Source of the DNA: Pseudomonas graminis
Lineage (GTDB): Bacteria; Pseudomonadota; Gammaproteobacteria; Pseudomonadales; Pseudomonadaceae
Length of the DNA: 64,000 nucleotides
Assembly (NCBI RefSeq): GCF_900111735.1
Contig: NZ_FOHW01000004.1
Span: 141,063 to 205,062, forward strand
Direction of reading: 5' to 3'
In this document: piece after piece, positions 1-8,319 of the stretch
Layout of the letters: each line of letters opens with the position of its first letter
Numbering within the stretch: the first letter of the stretch is position 1
The notes under the pieces: generated by a model
Database searches by the model: none
Told to the model about the DNA's origin: nothing
Seen by the model: only the letters and a program-made list of their open reading frames with translations
Translations under genes and position numbers: made by a program

Positions 1-214
1 GGTACGGGCTGCTGGCATCGATTTCCTTGGTGAACAGGAACGGCGTGTGCACCCGGGCGCCGGTCAATTTGCCGGTGTTGTTGTCGGTGGGGATGTAGAC
101 GCTGTGGTCCTGGGCGACCACTTCGACGCTGCCTTCCCGGGACTGCACGTTGACCGAGCCTTTGATGTCAGCGCCGCCGTCATCTTTGAGCCAGAGGTAA
201 ACGGGAATTGCCAT
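1..214 (-). CDS. hcp: Type VI secretion tube protein Hcp (partial, 3' end outside window)
   Basis: The visible 71 residues begin MAIPVYLWLKDDGG and continue with the strand-rich pattern of the Hcp family, whose hexameric rings stack into the inner tube of the T6SS and are secreted. The start is supported by an AAGGAG ribosome site seven bases upstream. It lies 19 bases after the OmpA-domain gene and is the last visible gene of the tssB-tssC-tssK-tssL-ompA-hcp series, in which it is the expected structural partner. The C-terminal part lies beyond base 1, so length and any C-terminal extension cannot be judged. Family assignment is firm; which Hcp paralogue it is cannot be said. Confidence 0.9.
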   Translation of the reverse strand, partial: MAIPVYLWLKDDGGADIKGSVNVQSREGSVEVVAQDHSVYIPTDNNTGKLTGARVHTPFLFTKEIDASSPY

Positions 215-233
215 GTGAAACTCCTTGCTTGGG

Positions 234-2021
234 TTATCGAGTGCCGCGAAATGCGACGGGGGTAGCCGGCCCGGCCCCGGCAGAAAACGACCCGCAGGCC
301 CCCTCTTCCGGCACCAGACGGATGTCGACGCGGCGGTTGGCCCTGCGCCCTTGTTCGGTGTCATTGCTGGCGATCGGTTGACTGGCGCCGTAGCCCTGCA
401 CGGCGAAGCAACTGCCGGGAATGCCGCCCATGCGTTGCATCCAGTCGCGCACTGAAGCGGCGCGGTCGCGGGACAGGCGCAGGTTCTGCTCGGCGCTGCC
501 GGTGGCGTCGGTGTGCCCGGTGACGACGATCAACCAGCCGGGTCTGGCCTTGATGCCGACCAACGCATTGATCAGCACTTGGGTCGACTCCGCCTTGAGT
601 TCGGCGCTGCCGATGTTGAACAGCGACAGCGTGTCCAGACGCACCGGCGCGGACGCCTGCGCCATCTCGGTGGGCGGACGGTAACGGCCGATGGCGTGCC
701 AGACCCTGATGCGCAGTTGTTCGGCGCGATAAAGGCCGAAGCCCAACGACCGTGGTTCGCCGTAGCGGTAGTAGTCATCCAGCCGGCGGGCGTCGTCGTG
801 CAGAACGGTCAACGCCGCTTCGCGCCGGGCCACGGCCTGCTGATCCTCGCGGTCGGTTTCGTTGATCGATGCGTAGCGGCGCAGGTCGTCACCCACCTGA
901 CGGATCAACAAAGTGTTCTGCCGGGCCGAGCTCGACAGGGCGACGACGGCAGAGAAAACCGTCAGCCAGATGCCGATGACCGTGGCGCGCCTCGCTGCTG
1001 TGTTGCCGGTGTGCCGGGGCACCAGCTCCAGCAAAGGGTCCGGCGCGGGCAAAACACCGCCCGTGTCCCTCGTCAACCGGGTCGGCACCAGCGCGGTTTT
1101 TCCCTGTATCCAGTGCTGCCAGACGCTGCCGGGAATGGGGTCAGGCAGACGCGCCACTTGGCAGATTGCGTAGGCCACTGGCGACGGCGCGCGATGCCGG
1201 CCGATCCGAGTGAAGTGCGGCGCGACGTACTGAACAAGCCATGCGGCGTGGGTATTCATCTGCACGGCAAGTTGTATGCGGTCGGTGAGGACGGTGGCGT
1301 CTTGTCTCTGCCAGTCCTCGACGCTGACGCAGGTGCCGTTGTTTCGTACCCGCGCAAAGGGGCCGCCATTTTCCCAACTGAACCAGACGGCTTCGGTGGC
1401 CGAACTTCCCTCTTCCCGGCTGAAGCCCGTCCCACGAACACCGTGCGGCCTTGGTGAGGTGTGTTGATAGCTCACTACCCACAACGGCAACGTTTGCGCA
1501 CGCTTGCGGATGACCGAAAGCTGATGAGTCAGCGCACGAAGCTGGCCGGCCAGCACCGCGCTGTCAGCGTGTTGGGCCGGATTGATGACGAACATGACGC
1601 TGAGCTGCCCACGCCATTGCGGACGGACCGCCAGCAGCGCAGTGGTCACTTCGGGCAATCGCTCAATGCTCGGCACCCAGACGTAACACCCGCTGGCCGT
1701 GTTCCGTACGAGGGTTTGCTCGGCAGCATCGGCATCGGCATCGGCATCAACAGCAATAAGCGCCGACGCCCCCTCACCGCATATCAGCACCACAGGCAGC
1801 CGGTATTCACTGCCCGGCAAGGTCCGAAACGCTTCCAGGCGCAGCGAATCACCGAGACGGGAAGTACGTCGACCCGCCAGCAGCCAGGCCCCGGTCACCA
1901 GAATCAGGGCGCCAACGACGGCGAACGCTTGATCGACCAGGCTCAGCGGCAACACGCTGATCACCATCAGCGCCAGGCATCCGGACCACAGGGCAAGTGC
2001 ACGCATCAACTTGAGTGTCAT
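234..2021 (-). CDS. T6SS-associated inner-membrane protein with C-terminal OmpA/MotB peptidoglycan-binding domain
   Basis: This 595-residue protein has two N-terminal membrane segments (about residues 6-50), a further membrane segment near 355-375, and a C-terminal OmpA domain (about 470-580). That domain shows the hallmark GHTDATGS, NLRLSRDRA and NRRVDIRLV patterns. Such proteins anchor the T6SS membrane complex to peptidoglycan; in some systems the domain is fused to TssL, here it is separate and follows tssL by 7 bases. Oddly, residues about 195-205 (GVRGTGFSREEG) are encoded by a REP-type palindrome at 1409-1436 read in frame, as if a repeat had inserted into the gene without breaking it. 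The poorly conserved middle part could tolerate this. The exact role of the segment between the membrane spans is unknown. Confidence 0.85.
   Translation of the reverse strand: MTLKLMRALALWSGCLALMVISVLPLSLVDQAFAVVGALILVTGAWLLAGRRTSRLGDSLRLEAFRTLPGSEYRLPVVLICGEGASALIAVDADADADAAEQTLVRNTASGCYVWVPSIERLPEVTTALLAVRPQWRGQLSVMFVINPAQHADSAVLAGQLRALTHQLSVIRKRAQTLPLWVVSYQHTSPRPHGVRGTGFSREEGSSATEAVWFSWENGGPFARVRNNGTCVSVEDWQRQDATVLTDRIQLAVQMNTHAAWLVQYVAPHFTRIGRHRAPSPVAYAICQVARLPDPIPGSVWQHWIQGKTALVPTRLTRDTGGVLPAPDPLLELVPRHTGNTAARRATVIGIWLTVFSAVVALSSSARQNTLLIRQVGDDLRRYASINETDREDQQAVARREAALTVLHDDARRLDDYYRYGEPRSLGFGLYRAEQLRIRVWHAIGRYRPPTEMAQASAPVRLDTLSLFNIGSAELKAESTQVLINALVGIKARPGWLIVVTGHTDATGSAEQNLRLSRDRAASVRDWMQRMGGIPGSCFAVQGYGASQPIASNDTEQGRRANRRVDIRLVPEEGACGSFSAGAGPATPVAFRGTR
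1409..1436. repeat. REP-like palindrome inside the T6SS ompA-domain gene
   Basis: The bases CTTCCCGGCTGAAGCCCGTC match the core of the intergenic REP family seen elsewhere in this window (for example 22175-22199), with one mismatch in the right arm. Here it lies wholly within a coding sequence and keeps the frame. Confidence 0.75.
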
Positions 2022-2028
2022 GGGCGCG

Positions 2029-2712
2029 TCACACCCGCTCGGTCACAAGGGAGGCGACCAGCGCCGCCAGATGCGAATCCAGCAACCACCAGATGCCGGC
2101 CAGCAGCAAACCGGCCGCCAGCAGGTGTAACAGCGGCGCGCGCAGCCACGCTGGCAACGGTTTGCGACCCCGTGCGTCGATCCACGTGGGCAACGCCTGA
2201 TCCAGGGTCAACGGCGCCACTCGGGCGGTCAACTCGGCCATCAACTGTTGCCGCTCGGGATGGTTCGGTTCCTTGTAGCGACCAAGAAATCCCAGCATCA
2301 GAACGCGGTGATACACCCTCAGCACGCTCGGGTCCGGAGACGGCTCGTGCAGCACCTCACGCATTTCTTCGTAGAGAAACTGCCCCGCCTGATGACGTCC
2401 GAAGTAATGCGCCTGGAGCGGTTCGTGGGTCCATTTGGCGCGTGCAGCGGCATCGGCGTGGATCAGCACGGTTTCATCCATGAGCGCACATTGGGCATGG
2501 CTGATGAAGTCGACATTGCGCTGGCTGACGCCGGCCTGGGTCAGCGCATCGCGAACCTCGACAACCTGCCGGGTGCACACCGCCCAGAGCGCATCGCTGT
2601 CCGGAGCGGATGCGCCATGACGCAACTCGACCACCAACAGGTAACTGTCCTGCAGCAGTTGATCGACATCGACGGACCGCGCAGCCGCTTGGCTTTTCAT
2701 TGGCCGGCTCAT
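2029..2712 (-). CDS. tssL: T6SS baseplate-membrane protein TssL (DotU/IcmH family)
   Basis: The 227-residue protein has the DotU layout: a helical cytoplasmic domain of about 180 residues (ALMDETVLIH, then FLYEEM and GFLGRY) and one C-terminal membrane anchor (about 195-217, rich in Leu, Ala and Trp) ending in a short periplasmic tail. TssL sits in the inner membrane with TssM and recruits the TssK baseplate. The protein lacks an OmpA domain; the next gene provides one separately. The start overlaps the end of tssK by four bases (ATGA type), showing translational coupling. Confidence 0.92.
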   Translation of the reverse strand: MSRPMKSQAAARSVDVDQLLQDSYLLVVELRHGASAPDSDALWAVCTRQVVEVRDALTQAGVSQRNVDFISHAQCALMDETVLIHADAAARAKWTHEPLQAHYFGRHQAGQFLYEEMREVLHEPSPDPSVLRVYHRVLMLGFLGRYKEPNHPERQQLMAELTARVAPLTLDQALPTWIDARGRKPLPAWLRAPLLHLLAAGLLLAGIWWLLDSHLAALVASLVTERV

Positions 2713-4064
2713 GAGCGCAGCACCGCAAACAGCTCAAGCTTGACGTCCGGCAGCGTTGCCGGGACGTAGAACGCGCAAACCCCTTCGGCGAGCACGGCCT
2801 GACCGCTCGGATGGGCAAAGTCGAGGGCGAAATACTGGTTTTCGAGACGCAGCGGAATCGCCGCCGGCACGTGACTGAGCGGCTGCAGCGGAACGCCGTC
2901 CAGGGCTGCGTTGATCAACTGATCAACGTCGTCCGGAGTGCCGACCTTGCACAGCCGCGGGAACTGCGCCTGCAATTGCGCAGGGGCCTCGCGGCAGCGC
3001 ACCGACAGGTAAAAGTCAGCGGCGTCGGCCTCACGCAGACGGGGATCGTTGAACGTCACTTGCCAGCGACCGGGGAGCACCCGCTCCAGCTCCAGAGCGA
3101 TCACCCGCGACGGCAGACTGGCTTCCAGCAGCGTCGAAATCATCTGCATCAAGGGTGGAAAGACCGTTTCCAGCGCTTCGTGACGGTAGACCGGAATAGC
3201 GTCAACGTCGTGTTCAAGGGAGAACGTCAGCAGCGCCCCCGCCAGCTTCACCAGTTCCAGATAGACCTGCTCGGGATGGCGCGCCGGGCTGGCCTTGAAA
3301 TCGGCGAGCACGGGTTGGTAGGTATTGAGCGCATTAAGCAGCCAGAACAGCGAAACATCCGCCACCGCGAAGTCGGCCATGCGCTGATTGCTTTCACGGC
3401 GCATGCCCATCAAGCGTTGACGCTTGGACGCCAGTTGGGTGAGGAGATTGTCCAGTTGGACCTGCAAACCCGCATGCCCGGCAAAGCTCAACAGCGGCGG
3501 AACGAACGCCTCGTCCAGGCACACCCGGCCCTGGCCGTCACGCACCAGCCGGGCCACGGAACAGGTCAGGTAATCGGCGTTGTCATCGCTGGCCAGACGC
3601 AGGCTGAGCATGTGCTCGAGCACACCGATCGACTGTTGATCGTCGCCGTAGAGATCCTGCACCTGTCGCCAATCCTGGCGGTAACGCACCGGCCGGTCAG
3701 CGCGAGCGTCTTCAAACAGGCAATTGCCACCGTTGGACTGCTCCAGCGGCAGGCACAACAGCACCGTCGCGCCCTGCTCCGGATCGATCTGAATCTGTTC
3801 GAGGGACAGCGCGGCGGGCAGCCGATCAACGCTGTCGGTGTCGATCAAGGTGCCATCCGGCAGCCGCACGCGCAGCGCGGACGCCTTGAGTTTGCCCAGC
3901 CGCAACGCTTCTGGATCAAACGTCGCCGTCTGCACGCCCCACGGATGAACCCGCGACAAATGGGCGATGCATTCGTTTGTCCAGGCTTCCCAGCGCCCTT
4001 GCTGCTGGAATTGCTGCTGGGACAGCAGCGCCCCGGCAGCCCAGAGAGGTCGGTCGATTTTCAT
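2709..4064 (-). CDS. tssK: T6SS baseplate subunit TssK
   Basis: At 451 residues this matches the usual TssK length (about 440-450). It opens with the family-typical segment PLWAAGALLSQQQFQQQ and carries the EHDVDAIPVY and FYLSVRC stretches of the middle and C-terminal domains. TssK is a trimeric baseplate protein that links the TssEFG wedges to TssL. The start has an AGGTGAG ribosome site. It follows tssC by 23 bases and overlaps tssL by 4. Confidence 0.93.
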   Translation of the reverse strand: MKIDRPLWAAGALLSQQQFQQQGRWEAWTNECIAHLSRVHPWGVQTATFDPEALRLGKLKASALRVRLPDGTLIDTDSVDRLPAALSLEQIQIDPEQGATVLLCLPLEQSNGGNCLFEDARADRPVRYRQDWRQVQDLYGDDQQSIGVLEHMLSLRLASDDNADYLTCSVARLVRDGQGRVCLDEAFVPPLLSFAGHAGLQVQLDNLLTQLASKRQRLMGMRRESNQRMADFAVADVSLFWLLNALNTYQPVLADFKASPARHPEQVYLELVKLAGALLTFSLEHDVDAIPVYRHEALETVFPPLMQMISTLLEASLPSRVIALELERVLPGRWQVTFNDPRLREADAADFYLSVRCREAPAQLQAQFPRLCKVGTPDDVDQLINAALDGVPLQPLSHVPAAIPLRLENQYFALDFAHPSGQAVLAEGVCAFYVPATLPDVKLELFAVLRS

Positions 4065-4087
4065 GTTGTGCTCACCTATGGCCGACG

Positions 4088-5626
4088 TCAGGTTTTGGCT
4101 TTGGGCATCTGGGAAACCAGCGAGAGATTCACGTCCATGCCTTCCACCTGGAAATGCGGCACGGCGTACAACTTCACCCGGAAGAAGCCGGGGTTATCGT
4201 CGATGTCCTCCACCGTTACCCGGGCGTCGCGCAGCGGATGCGAGGCCTGCAAGTCATCACCCGGATCGGTCATTTCGGTGACCAGCCCGCTAATCCACTT
4301 ATTCAATTCCAGCTCCAGCAGACGCCGGTCTTTGGTGGTGCCGATGTTCTCCCGCTGAATCAATTTCAGATAATGGGCAATGCGCGACAGCAGAAAGATA
4401 TAAGGCAGGCGCGAGTTGATGCGGCTGTTGGCCGTGGCATCGGCGGTGTCATACAACGCAGGCTTTTGTGTTGAGTTGGCGGAGAAGAAACAGGCGTAAT
4501 CGCGATTTTTGTAATAGGAAAGCGGAATAAATCCCAGGTTGGCGAATTCGAATTCACGGGTTTCAGGAATCATCACTTCCGACGGGATCTTCACCTGACT
4601 GCCGGTGCCGAGGTCATATAAATGAATCGGCAGATCCGTTACCGCACCACCGGATTGTGGCCCGCGAATCTGAACGCACCAGCCGTTGTTGACGAAACTC
4701 TTCACCATGTTTGCAGCGAAGGCAAAAGACGCATTGGTCCACAAATATTTTCTGTGATCGGTGCCTTTGACACTTTCCACATAGTTGAAGCTGCGCACCG
4801 GAATGGTGTCCGGCCCATAGGGCAGCCGTCCCAGCACACGCGGCATGGTCAAACCGATATAACGGGAATCGTCAGTGTCGCGGAATGACTTCCATTTGAT
4901 GTATTCCGCGCGATCAAAGTAATTGCCGATGTCTTTGATGGCGGCGACTTCTTCCATGGTGTCCTTGCCGAAGAAGGCCGGCCCCACCGAACCAATGAAC
5001 GGCATGTGCGCTGCCGCCGCGACCTTCGATATATTACGAAGCAATGCGATATCTTGCGGGCTGCGATCAAATTCGTAACTGGAAATAGCTGCGGCAATGG
5101 GTTCGCCGCCTGGCGTGTCGTATTCCTGGGTATAAGTGTGCATGTACAGACCGCTCTGGGCGATCTCCGGCGCGTCTTCAAAATCCTGGACCAGATGGTC
5201 TTTGCTGATGTCCAGCAACTCGATGCGCACGTTCTGCCGGAAGTCGGTCTGATCGATCAGCGATTTAACGCCGCGCCACGTCGACTCGACCCTCTGGAAC
5301 TCGGGATGATGCATGACGGCGTCAAGCTGGCGGCTGATCTGCGCGTCGAGGCAGGCGATGTGTTCGTCGAGCAGGGTCTTGTCGAGGCGCTGGACCTTGC
5401 GCGACGAGCCTTTGAGCAGGTTGAGAAACACGCTGACCGCGGCGGTCACGCGCTCATCGGCGGAGATCTCCGACAGGGCTTCGTTGTTCTGAAACGCTTC
5501 GATATCGCCCAGTGCGGAAACCGGGTTGAGGTTTATTTTTGAAAACAGCGCGCTATAGACGCCGGTGCTTTCTTCAGACAAAACGGTGCTACCGCCTGAG
5601 ACTGCGGAAGAGTGTTTCGAGGACAT
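4088..5626 (-). CDS. tssC: T6SS contractile sheath large subunit TssC (VipB/ImpC)
   Basis: The 512-residue product has the full conserved TssC course: VESTWRGVKSLIDQTDF near residue 116, FIGSVGPAFFG near 210, RVLGRLPYGP near 265, KYLWTNASFAFA near 290, and CVQIRGPQSGGAV near 320. TssC and TssB co-polymerise into the contractile sheath around the Hcp tube. The gene follows tssB by 31 bases, and the ribosome site AGGTATC fits the start. No domain is missing. Confidence 0.96.
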   Translation of the reverse strand: MSSKHSSAVSGGSTVLSEESTGVYSALFSKINLNPVSALGDIEAFQNNEALSEISADERVTAAVSVFLNLLKGSSRKVQRLDKTLLDEHIACLDAQISRQLDAVMHHPEFQRVESTWRGVKSLIDQTDFRQNVRIELLDISKDHLVQDFEDAPEIAQSGLYMHTYTQEYDTPGGEPIAAAISSYEFDRSPQDIALLRNISKVAAAAHMPFIGSVGPAFFGKDTMEEVAAIKDIGNYFDRAEYIKWKSFRDTDDSRYIGLTMPRVLGRLPYGPDTIPVRSFNYVESVKGTDHRKYLWTNASFAFAANMVKSFVNNGWCVQIRGPQSGGAVTDLPIHLYDLGTGSQVKIPSEVMIPETREFEFANLGFIPLSYYKNRDYACFFSANSTQKPALYDTADATANSRINSRLPYIFLLSRIAHYLKLIQRENIGTTKDRRLLELELNKWISGLVTEMTDPGDDLQASHPLRDARVTVEDIDDNPGFFRVKLYAVPHFQVEGMDVNLSLVSQMPKAKT

Positions 5627-5657
5627 GTTTGATACCTGCTATCAGAGACCCGGGTAA

Positions 5658-6161
5658 TTAACGCTCAGTGGGTGCAGCGAGCACTGCCAGTTCGGCGCGC
5701 AACTCATCACTGAGCGTTTCGTCTTTGACGATGCGTTCAAGTTCGTGACGAAACGTTGCGTTGTCGAGCAGGTTTGATTTGAGGTCACGCAACAGATTGC
5801 GGGTCGCCAGCAGCGCGCGCAATGACGGTATTTGTCTGGCCACCTGTTCCGGTTCAAAGTCCTTCATTCTTTCGAAATTCAAGTCGACTGAAGCATCGGA
5901 ACCGTCGTCGGCAAAGGTGTTTTCAACGGTGAGTTTCAATGCAGGCGAAAACTCCGCCAGCACGCTGTCGACATTGTTTTTATTGATATTGATCTTGGTG
6001 CGCTCGGACAAGGGCCGGTCTTCCCGACCGTTGCTGTAATCCCCAAGCACCATCAATTTAAGCGGCAATTCGACTTTTTTCTGCGCACCGCCGGTGTGCA
6101 AATCGAGTTTTATATTGACCCGGGCCTTGGGCACTTCATTTTGAAAGCTGTTTGAAGCCAT
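5658..6161 (-). CDS. tssB: T6SS contractile sheath small subunit TssB (VipA/ImpB)
   Basis: The start is placed at MASNSFQNEVPKARVN because GGAGGAG lies just upstream; an upstream in-frame ATG at 6191 lacks such a site. The 167-residue protein has the conserved TssB segments LPLKLMVLGDYS, FADDG followed by LNFERMKDFEPEQVARQIP, and LLALRNLLRDLK-like helices. It forms the sheath with TssC, encoded directly downstream. It is the first gene of the visible T6SS operon, so the operon promoter should lie in 6162-6480. Confidence 0.95.
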   Translation of the reverse strand: MASNSFQNEVPKARVNIKLDLHTGGAQKKVELPLKLMVLGDYSNGREDRPLSERTKININKNNVDSVLAEFSPALKLTVENTFADDGSDASVDLNFERMKDFEPEQVARQIPSLRALLATRNLLRDLKSNLLDNATFRHELERIVKDETLSDELRAELAVLAAPTER

Positions 6162-6550
6162 AACTCCTCCGTCGAAAATGCCACACGTCACAAAGGGGAA
6201 TATCTGGATCGCGGAGCCTTTTTATCAGCCGGGCGCTCGTACCCCAAGCGGTCAAGTTTTAACAAGTGTGAGCAAAGAATGGGCTGATGAAGTTTTCATC
6301 GAATTCGGGAAGCGGCAAGGCTAATTCCCTACGAATAAAAACTCTACCCACCAAAGAGAGGAAGAGAGCTGTCCTACGGAAGTCTAGAATCCTTCCTACA
6401 AAAAAAGCCCAGACAGTGGATCGGCTACAGCATTAAAAATGCCTGCCCAATACAGTGGCGGCGGGTTTTAAAGTACAGATATAAAAAAACCGCAAGCGGT
6501 TGAACAGCATCAGCTGTGCAACGCGCCTGCGGCTAATTCGAGCAAATGAA
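6162..6550. other. Intergenic region upstream of the T6SS operon
   Basis: About 390 bases without a gene. It is less GC-rich than its surroundings and should hold the T6SS promoter, but I find no convincing sigma-70 or sigma-54 box. It contains a perfect palindrome GATGAA-gtt-TTCATC at 6286-6300 that could be an operator, and the terminator of the aldehyde dehydrogenase gene at its right end. Confidence 0.5.
6482..6501 (-). terminator. Intrinsic terminator after the aldehyde dehydrogenase gene
   Basis: Read on the minus strand, a short AACCG-cttg-CGGTT hairpin is followed directly by a run of T. It lies 50 bases after the stop codon at 6551. Confidence 0.7.
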
Positions 6551-8176
6551 TCAGAAGATGTAGTCGGTGGTCAGGAACGTCGATTCACGGTTATGAATGA
6601 TGTCGCTGATCAGCGCCTTGTTGCTCTCCTGAAATTTGGTCGCCACCAAGGTGCGGATCGAGAACACCCGCAGTGCATCGTGTACCGACAGCGTACCCTC
6701 GGCCGAATTCTTGCGACCGTTGAACGGGAAGCTGTCAGGGCCGCGCTGGCACTGGGCGTTGATGTTGATACGCCCCACCTGATTGGCGAACGCATCGACC
6801 AGACGCCCGACCTGCTTGGAGTCGTTGCCGAAGATGCTCAACTGCTGGCCGAAATCGGAATCCAGCACGTACTCGATCACCGTTTCCAGATCGCGGTACG
6901 CCACCACTGGCACCACGGGGCCGAACTGTTCTTCGTGGTAGACGCGCATGTCCGGCGTCACCGGGTACAGCACAGCCGGGTAGAAGAACTGCCCGTGGGT
7001 CGTGCCGCCGCCCTCATTGACCACTTTGGCACCCTTGCTCACGGCGTCGTCCACCAGCCCTTGCAGGTAGTCGGTCTTGCCCGGCTCCGGCAATGGTGTC
7101 AGTGAGACGCCCTGCTCCCACGGCATGCCCGGCTTGAGCTGGGCGAGTTTTTCTTCGAACTTTTCGAGGAAACTGCCGACCACGTTTTCGTGCACGAACA
7201 GGATCTTCAAGGCGGTGCAACGCTGACCGTTGAACGACAGCGAGCCGGTAATGGCTTCCGTCACCGCGTTGTCCAGGTTCACATCCGGCAGCACGATCCC
7301 CGGGTTCTTCGCGTCCAGACCCAGCGCGGCGCGCAGACGGTGCGGCTTGGGGTGAAGCTTTTTCAGGGCGCTGGCCGCCTTGTTGGTACCTATGAAGGCA
7401 AACACGTCGATCTTGCCGCTGGCCATCAGCGCGCTGACCGTCTCGCGCCCGCTGCCGTAGATCACGTTGATGACCCCGGCCGGGAAGCTGTCGCGGAACG
7501 CTTCGAGCAACGGACGAATCAGCAGCACGCCGAACTTGGCCGGCTTGAACACCACGGTATTGCCCATGATCAGGGCCGGAATCAGCGTGGTGAAGGTCTC
7601 GTTCAACGGATAGTTGTAAGGGCCCATGCACAGGGTCACGCCCAGGGGCACGCGGCGAATCTGGCCGAGGGTGTCCTGTTCCAGCTCGAAGCGACTGGAG
7701 CGACGGTCCAGTTCCTTGAGGGCGTTGATGGTGTCGACGATGTAATCGCAGGTGCGGTCGAACTCTTTCTGCGAGTCCTTGAGGTTCTTGCCGATTTCCC
7801 ACATCAGCAGCGTGACCACGGCGTCGCGCTGCTCGCGCATCAGCTTGAGAAATGTCTCGACGTGATGAATACGGTCGGCGACGCGCATGGTCGGCCAGGC
7901 GCCCTGGCCACGGTCGTAGGCTTTGACGGCGGCGTCCAGCGCGGTCATTGCGGTTTCCGCGTCCATCAGCGGCGTGCTGCCCAGCACCACGGATTCAAGG
8001 CCCGCGTCGGTCTTCAGCGAGACCGGGCTTAGCACGGGCGCCAACGGCCCTTTCCATTGGTGCAGTTCGCCGTTGACCAGGTAATCGCGCTGCTCGATGG
8101 CCGGGCCTGCGCGAAACGGCTCAGGGATCTCGTCGGCGCGCGGGTACAGGTTGTCCAGGCGGTTTTGCAGGGTCAT
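6551..8176 (-). CDS. NADP-dependent glyceraldehyde-3-phosphate dehydrogenase-like aldehyde dehydrogenase
   Basis: This 541-residue protein belongs to the aldehyde dehydrogenase superfamily. The catalytic Asn is in GPYNYPLNET (about residue 187) and the catalytic Cys in FNGQRCTALK (about 320); a cofactor-binding FIGTN motif lies between, and EEQFGPVVPV follows. Overall likeness is to GapN-type enzymes, which oxidise glyceraldehyde-3-phosphate to 3-phosphoglycerate with NADP and no phosphate; substrate identity is inferred. The start at 8176 (MTLQNRLDNLYP) has a GAAGAGG ribosome site, preferred over the in-frame ATG 48 bases upstream. It is a single gene with its own terminator. Confidence 0.78.
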   Translation of the reverse strand: MTLQNRLDNLYPRADEIPEPFRAGPAIEQRDYLVNGELHQWKGPLAPVLSPVSLKTDAGLESVVLGSTPLMDAETAMTALDAAVKAYDRGQGAWPTMRVADRIHHVETFLKLMREQRDAVVTLLMWEIGKNLKDSQKEFDRTCDYIVDTINALKELDRRSSRFELEQDTLGQIRRVPLGVTLCMGPYNYPLNETFTTLIPALIMGNTVVFKPAKFGVLLIRPLLEAFRDSFPAGVINVIYGSGRETVSALMASGKIDVFAFIGTNKAASALKKLHPKPHRLRAALGLDAKNPGIVLPDVNLDNAVTEAITGSLSFNGQRCTALKILFVHENVVGSFLEKFEEKLAQLKPGMPWEQGVSLTPLPEPGKTDYLQGLVDDAVSKGAKVVNEGGGTTHGQFFYPAVLYPVTPDMRVYHEEQFGPVVPVVAYRDLETVIEYVLDSDFGQQLSIFGNDSKQVGRLVDAFANQVGRININAQCQRGPDSFPFNGRKNSAEGTLSVHDALRVFSIRTLVATKFQESNKALISDIIHNRESTFLTTDYIF

Positions 8177-8319
8177 CTCATTTACCTCTTCCAGTCGGTA
8201 TCGTGCCAAACAGGCTGGACACACTACGCCACAGCCGCCGCCGAATGAGAAGCGTCGAGATAAATGTCACGTCCGGGTGACACGAAAACCGTCTGCCGAC
8301 CCCGTGCCAGAGGCTCCGT

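Noticed and set aside
513..1457. A long plus-strand open frame opposite the T6SS OmpA-domain gene
   Set aside because: It is a high-GC shadow; the minus-strand frame has clear OmpA and membrane features.
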